In this document: positions 60,218-64,000 of the stretch, piece after piece
How the letters are laid out: the number at the start of each line of letters is the position of its first letter
How positions within the stretch are numbered: the first letter of the stretch is position 1
Origin: Mucilaginibacter lappiensis
GTDB taxonomy: Bacteria; Bacteroidota; Bacteroidia; Sphingobacteriales; Sphingobacteriaceae
Assembly (NCBI RefSeq): GCF_900155965.1
Contig: NZ_FTMG01000008.1
Span: 64,410 to 128,409 of the forward strand
Length of the DNA: 64,000 nucleotides
Direction: 5' to 3'
Notes under the pieces: model-generated
Told to the model about the DNA's origin: nothing
Databases searched by the model: none
What the model saw: the letters and a program-made list of their open reading frames with translations, nothing else
Position numbers and translations under genes: made by a program

Positions 60218-61423
60218 ATGAGTGCATTGAATGCCAGATTACGTTATCTTTTTAACAGTTATTATAACCAAACCGCTACAGAACAGGAGCGGGATGAGCT
60301 GTTTCAAATTATTAATGCCTCAACCAATGATGTTGAACTTACTGCGCTTATTCAGCAGGCGTGGAATGATCTTGAAGTAAATGAACCGCTTTTTGACCCT
60401 TCAAAAAGCATGGATATGTTAAACAATATCCTGAAAAACGGAAACCAGGACAATATTCATATCATTAAGCCTCCTGATAATTACAGACTATGGCAGCGAT
60501 TGGGTACTGCTGCTGCGCTGATGATCTTTTTAGGTTTTGGCGCCTATGTGCTGATCAACAAAAAAAGACAGCTAGATACAAAAAAAAACATAACCAAAAT
60601 GCAGCCCAAGCATGATGTGATGCCAGGGGGCAACAGGGCGCTATTAACGCTTGCAAATGGTAAAACGATTTATCTTGATAATGCCCAAAACGGTGTTTTA
60701 GCAAAAGAAGGGAATACCCAAATTAATAAAACCCATGATGGGCAGTTAGTTTATGAAGGTGGCAAAGATGGGGCTGCTACCGGGGCGATACCTATGAATA
60801 CCATTGCTACGCCAAGAGGCGGCCAATATCAATTAGTATTGAACGATGGGAGCAAAGTTTGGTTAAACTCAGCATCGTCATTGAGTTTTCCTGCTGAATT
60901 TACCGGTAAAACCAGGGAGGTTGAAATTACCGGCGAAGCTTATTTTGAAGTGGCCAAAAACGCGGCTATGCCTTTCAGGGTGAAAACTAACCATACTGTT
61001 ATTGAAGTGTTGGGGACCCATTTTAATACTATGGCCTATAATGATGAGGCCGTAATGAAAACTACGCTTCTTGAAGGATCTGTTAAAATAAGCAATAACA
61101 ACTATACCAGTATTTTAAAACCGGGCCAACAGGCATCTTTAAATCAGAATGGCGAGATCCGGGTGGTTAATGATGCCGATGCCGATGAATCGGTTGCATG
61201 GAAAGACGGACTGTTTCAGTTTACCGACGCCAGCATCCAGTCGATCATGAGACAGGCGGCCCGCTGGTATGATGTAGAAGTAAGTTATGAAGGTAAGATC
61301 CCGGTCAGGGAATTTACCGGGCGTATATCCCGCAATGTAAAAGCCTCTGAACTTTTGGGGATGCTTAAATATGAAGGGGTTAATTTTAAAATAGAAGATA
61401 AACACATTACTATAATGCAATGA
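60218..61423 (+). CDS. FecR-family anti-sigma factor
   Basis: 401 residues from the ATG at 60218 (MSALNARLRYLFNSYYNQTA). An earlier in-frame ATG at 60152 adds 22 residues of poor quality. The N-terminal cytoplasmic helices bind the sigma factor. One membrane helix lies near 96-115 (LGTAAALMIFLGFGAYVLIN). The periplasmic FecR domain (TIATPRGGQYQLVLNDGSKV, VWLNSASSLSFPAEFTGKTR, VEITGEAYFEVAKNA) is at about 190-285. The final DUF4974/STN-like domain (FTGRISRNVKASELLGMLKY) touches the receptor's STN domain. This architecture fits a trans-envelope signal from the SusC receptor. Confidence 0.93.
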   Translation: MSALNARLRYLFNSYYNQTATEQERDELFQIINASTNDVELTALIQQAWNDLEVNEPLFDPSKSMDMLNNILKNGNQDNIHIIKPPDNYRLWQRLGTAAALMIFLGFGAYVLINKKRQLDTKKNITKMQPKHDVMPGGNRALLTLANGKTIYLDNAQNGVLAKEGNTQINKTHDGQLVYEGGKDGAATGAIPMNTIATPRGGQYQLVLNDGSKVWLNSASSLSFPAEFTGKTREVEITGEAYFEVAKNAAMPFRVKTNHTVIEVLGTHFNTMAYNDEAVMKTTLLEGSVKISNNNYTSILKPGQQASLNQNGEIRVVNDADADESVAWKDGLFQFTDASIQSIMRQAARWYDVEVSYEGKIPVREFTGRISRNVKASELLGMLKYEGVNFKIEDKHITIMQ

Positions 61424-61604
61424 TCCTGTTGATCAGGATAAAATAAATCTCAAGACAACTAACCAATTATTCACCTTAAACAACTCTATGATGGAAGAAG
61501 TACCAAAAATAAGTTAGCTCCGGCAGGGGGATTCACAACTTTTAATACCTGTTTGCCGCACTGTAAATCTTACATAGCCGCAGGGTAGGTACAAGTGATA
61601 AAAA

Positions 61605-61632
61605 CCGGGAAGTGTTCGCTGCACTTTCCCGG
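61605..61632 (+). terminator. GC-rich hairpin between fecR and susC
   Basis: CCGGGAAGTG (61605-61614) and CACTTTCCCGG (61622-61632) form a stem with one bulged base, followed by CCAAAAAATT. It may end the sigma/fecR transcript or lie in the susC leader. No T-run follows it. Confidence 0.45.
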
Positions 61633-61708
61633 CCAAAAAATTATCTGGATCCCAAAAAAATGCAATCGACGAATTGAATTTAATGTTTAACCCAAACACA
61701 ACAAACTT

Positions 61709-64000
61709 ATGAATTTTAATTCTAAGGCCACGCCTTTGGCATGGCCCCAATTATCCAAAATAATACTGGCTATGAAGCTAACGGCTATTATTATAATTGC
61801 AGCCCTTACCAATGTAAGCGCAAAAAGTTATAGTCAGGTGGTGACTCTGCATCAGAAGAACACTACCGTTGAAAAAGTACTGAAAGCAATTGAAAAGCAA
61901 ACCGGTTATCATTTTTTATATGATAAAAAGGATGTATCCAATGCAGGCGGAATAAATGTTCAAGTATCCGATGGTTCGCTTCAGGAGGCCCTTGATCAGT
62001 GTTTTAAAAATCAACCTCTTACTTACAAAATATTCCAGGAAACCATTGTAGTAAAAAAGAAAGATGAAACTGCTGCAATGGCTCCCGCGGCGGCATTTAA
62101 AGTGCAGGGTACGGTGAGTGATGATAAAGGACCTCTTCCAGGTGTAAGCGTCAGGATTAAAGGCTCAAATGTGGGTGCAATTACCGATGTAAACGGTAAA
62201 TATACTTTAAATACGCCTGACGGTAATGCAATCCTGGTATTTAGCTTTGTGGGTTACAACACGCAGGAAGTGTCTGTTGGTAACAAATCTGTACTCAATG
62301 TAACACTTGTTGAGAATCAAAAAAGCCTTAACGAGGTTGTTGTGGTTGGTTACGGTACTCAAAAAAGAGTTGATCTTACCGGCTCAGTTGGTAGCGTTGG
62401 AGCAAAAGCTTTACAGGAGCGTCCGGCTATTAACTTAGAGCAGGAACTAGCCGGTAAAATTGCGGGTGTAAACGTATCTACCAACTCCGGTGCACCAGGT
62501 GGTGAAACCAAGATCCGTATCCGTGGCTATAGTTCTATCAATGCAGCTACAGATCCGCTGTATGTGGTAGATGGGGTGGTATGGACAGCAGGTGGCGCAG
62601 CATTAAACCCTAACGATATCGAAACTATTGATGTTTTGAAGGATGCGTCATCAACAGCAATATATGGTACCCGCGGTGCCAATGGTGTAATCCTGGTAAC
62701 AACTAAACGTGGTAAAAAGGGTGGTAGTGTAAGCTATGACGCTTATGGAAGCGTTAGCGTAATGGCTAAAGAATTGCCTGTGCTGAATTCTCAGCAATGG
62801 TTATCGGTTGAAGATCAATCTTATGCCAATATTCCTAAATATGACCCCGCTGGCTGGGCCGCTGGTAAATATGTAGATGATGATCCTAAAAAGGAACGTA
62901 CCGCGCTGATTGGCAAATTATTTGATCAGAATCTGAATCCATTGTATAATGTAGATTGGCAAAAAGCTACTACACGTACAGCTTATAGCCAAAACCACAA
63001 CGTTACATTTACCGGTGGTTCAGATAACCTTACCTATGGTTTATTCCTGAACTATGCCGACGATGAAGGTATCATCCTGAATAGCTATCAGAAACGTTAT
63101 AACGCCCGTTTAACTATTGACCACCAGGTAAAACCATGGTTAAAAGTAGGCGCTACCATTAACTATAATAACTCTGAGCAACGTACCGCAGATGACGGTA
63201 CAGGTGGTAATAATATTCCGCGTATGTTAATTGAGATGGTGCCATTTATTCCAATCAGATATCCTGATGGTTCATATGGTAAAAGAACCGATTATCCCAA
63301 TCTGGAAGGCGGTGACAACCCGGTTGCGCAGGCTAATGAAATTCACAACCTGTATCGCAAAAGCATATTTAGCGGTAACGGTTACCTGAACATAAACCTG
63401 GCGCCCGGATTGGAATTCCGCAGTACTTTAGGTGTTACCACTCAGGCAAACTATAACCCACATTATCAAACCGGTTTAGTTGGTGGTGCTACAGTTGACC
63501 AAAGCAACAGCTCGGCTTCTATTAACGAGTATAATGATACCTTCTGGCAGTGGGAAAACCATTTTACCTATAGCAAGGTGTTCAATAAAATTCATTCATT
63601 GAACGTAGTAGTAGGTACAGAACGCCAAAGCTTTAATGAACTGAGCGTTGGATCTTCAACATCGGGTTTATCAGATGATTATTTTGGATTTTATAACCTC
63701 GGTGTAGGTGCTACTCCCGGAACACCTGCTTCAAACTATTACGCGTGGCAGATACAGTCATTCTTCGGACGTATCAATTATGGCTTTATGGATAAGTATC
63801 TGTTAACCTTAACAGGCCGCGAGGATGGTTCGTCACGTTTCGGTCCTTCAAAAAAGTATGGTTTCTTCCCATCAGCGGCTTTCGCCTGGCGTGTATCTCA
63901 GGAAGATTTCCTGAAGGATAATAAAACTATTTCCGACCTGAAACTGAGATTCAGCTATGGTTTAACAGGTAACTCTGAGATTGGTCAATACAGGTCACAG
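61709..64000 (+). CDS. SusC/RagA-type TonB-linked outer-membrane receptor with STN domain (cut by window end)
   Basis: 764 codons are visible, without a stop. The N-terminus has a long basic lead and hydrophobic core (MNFNSKATPLAWPQLSKIIL, then AMKLTAIIIIAALTNVSA), normal for this receptor class. About 43-105 is an STN domain (VEKVLKAIEKQTGYHFLYDK), which contacts the FecR anti-sigma factor. About 131-205 is a CarboxypepD_reg-like domain (VQGTVSDDKGPLPGVSVRIK). The plug follows (LNEVVVVGYGTQKRVDLTGS, VYVVDGVV-type repeat as DPLYVVDGVVW, and TAIYGTRGANGVILVTTKRG). The rest is barrel. It imports glycans or other ligands in partnership with a SusD protein, expected downstream of the window. Ligand binding should activate the ECF factor upstream. 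Confidence 0.95.
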   Translation, partial: MNFNSKATPLAWPQLSKIILAMKLTAIIIIAALTNVSAKSYSQVVTLHQKNTTVEKVLKAIEKQTGYHFLYDKKDVSNAGGINVQVSDGSLQEALDQCFKNQPLTYKIFQETIVVKKKDETAAMAPAAAFKVQGTVSDDKGPLPGVSVRIKGSNVGAITDVNGKYTLNTPDGNAILVFSFVGYNTQEVSVGNKSVLNVTLVENQKSLNEVVVVGYGTQKRVDLTGSVGSVGAKALQERPAINLEQELAGKIAGVNVSTNSGAPGGETKIRIRGYSSINAATDPLYVVDGVVWTAGGAALNPNDIETIDVLKDASSTAIYGTRGANGVILVTTKRGKKGGSVSYDAYGSVSVMAKELPVLNSQQWLSVEDQSYANIPKYDPAGWAAGKYVDDDPKKERTALIGKLFDQNLNPLYNVDWQKATTRTAYSQNHNVTFTGGSDNLTYGLFLNYADDEGIILNSYQKRYNARLTIDHQVKPWLKVGATINYNNSEQRTADDGTGGNNIPRMLIEMVPFIPIRYPDGSYGKRTDYPNLEGGDNPVAQANEIHNLYRKSIFSGNGYLNINLAPGLEFRSTLGVTTQANYNPHYQTGLVGGATVDQSNSSASINEYNDTFWQWENHFTYSKVFNKIHSLNVVVGTERQSFNELSVGSSTSGLSDDYFGFYNLGVGATPGTPASNYYAWQIQSFFGRINYGFMDKYLLTLTGREDGSSRFGPSKKYGFFPSAAFAWRVSQEDFLKDNKTISDLKLRFSYGLTGNSEIGQYRSQ

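Noticed and set aside
61488..61517. Nine-codon ORF (MMEEVPKIS) between fecR and susC
   Set aside because: It could be a leader peptide, but nothing beyond an ATG pair and a stop supports translation.
61424..61708. Possible riboswitch in the susC leader
   Set aside because: The only strong structure is one GC hairpin. I could not match the conserved cores of TPP, cobalamin, SAM or other known riboswitches.

Overview
The window reads as a chromosomal segment of a Bacteroidota bacterium, most like the Sphingobacteriaceae (Mucilaginibacter/Pedobacter type). The evidence is a SusC/RagA receptor with an STN domain behind an ECF sigma/FecR pair, GH110, GH88 and GH27/36-like glycosidases, DUF1080 and NIPSNAP proteins, weak Shine-Dalgarno sites, TAnnTTTG-like promoters, and intergenic palindromes beginning ATGTCATTGCGA. 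The genus is inference. I saw no rRNA, tRNA, CRISPR array, transposase or prophage gene.

Layout. 1-3.6 kb: tiny secreted-peptide genes (two tandem 47-residue paralogues ending GFKRDLGSAD, and a cut third one), a TPR protein with an orphan kinase dimerisation segment, and an XRE regulator. 3.7-9 kb: PcrA/UvrD helicase, an ATPase and FabV. 9-23 kb: GH110 galactosidase, adhesin-like protein, M1 peptidase, a histidine kinase with an ethylene-receptor-like sensor, a YyaL/DUF255 protein, SlyD, and a glycine-rich outer-membrane barrel. 23-27 kb: thioesterase, delta-9 desaturase and a PD40 propeller.

27.3-41 kb is a same-strand catabolic block: a GMC dehydrogenase with its gluconate-2-dehydrogenase-subunit-3 partner and a cytochrome c lipoprotein, two Gfo/Idh/MocA oxidoreductases, four xylose-isomerase-like TIM barrels, two transporters and a DUF1080 (3-keto-disaccharide hydrolase family) protein. 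Together they fit periplasmic oxidation of glycosides to 3-keto sugars, hydrolysis and further conversion. A clear terminator closes it at 41.08 kb.

42.1-50.9 kb is a minus-strand operon: a MacA-like adaptor, TolC, an ABC ATPase, two FtsX-type permeases, an NtrC-type regulator and its kinase. A good sigma-54 -24/-12 promoter sits just before the first gene, so the regulator probably controls its own efflux operon. 51-59 kb: a GH27/36-like enzyme, a DUF885-like metallopeptidase, a PQQ dehydrogenase with a built-in cytochrome c, GNAT, GH88 and a TMEM175-type channel. 59.5-64 kb: ECF sigma factor, FecR anti-sigma and a SusC receptor cut by the window end.

The most unexpected non-coding signal is a ~280-nt element present twice (6241-6523 minus; 52916-53191 plus). 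Both copies point toward the next gene, and both carry a strong hairpin whose stem sequence differs while its pairing is kept.
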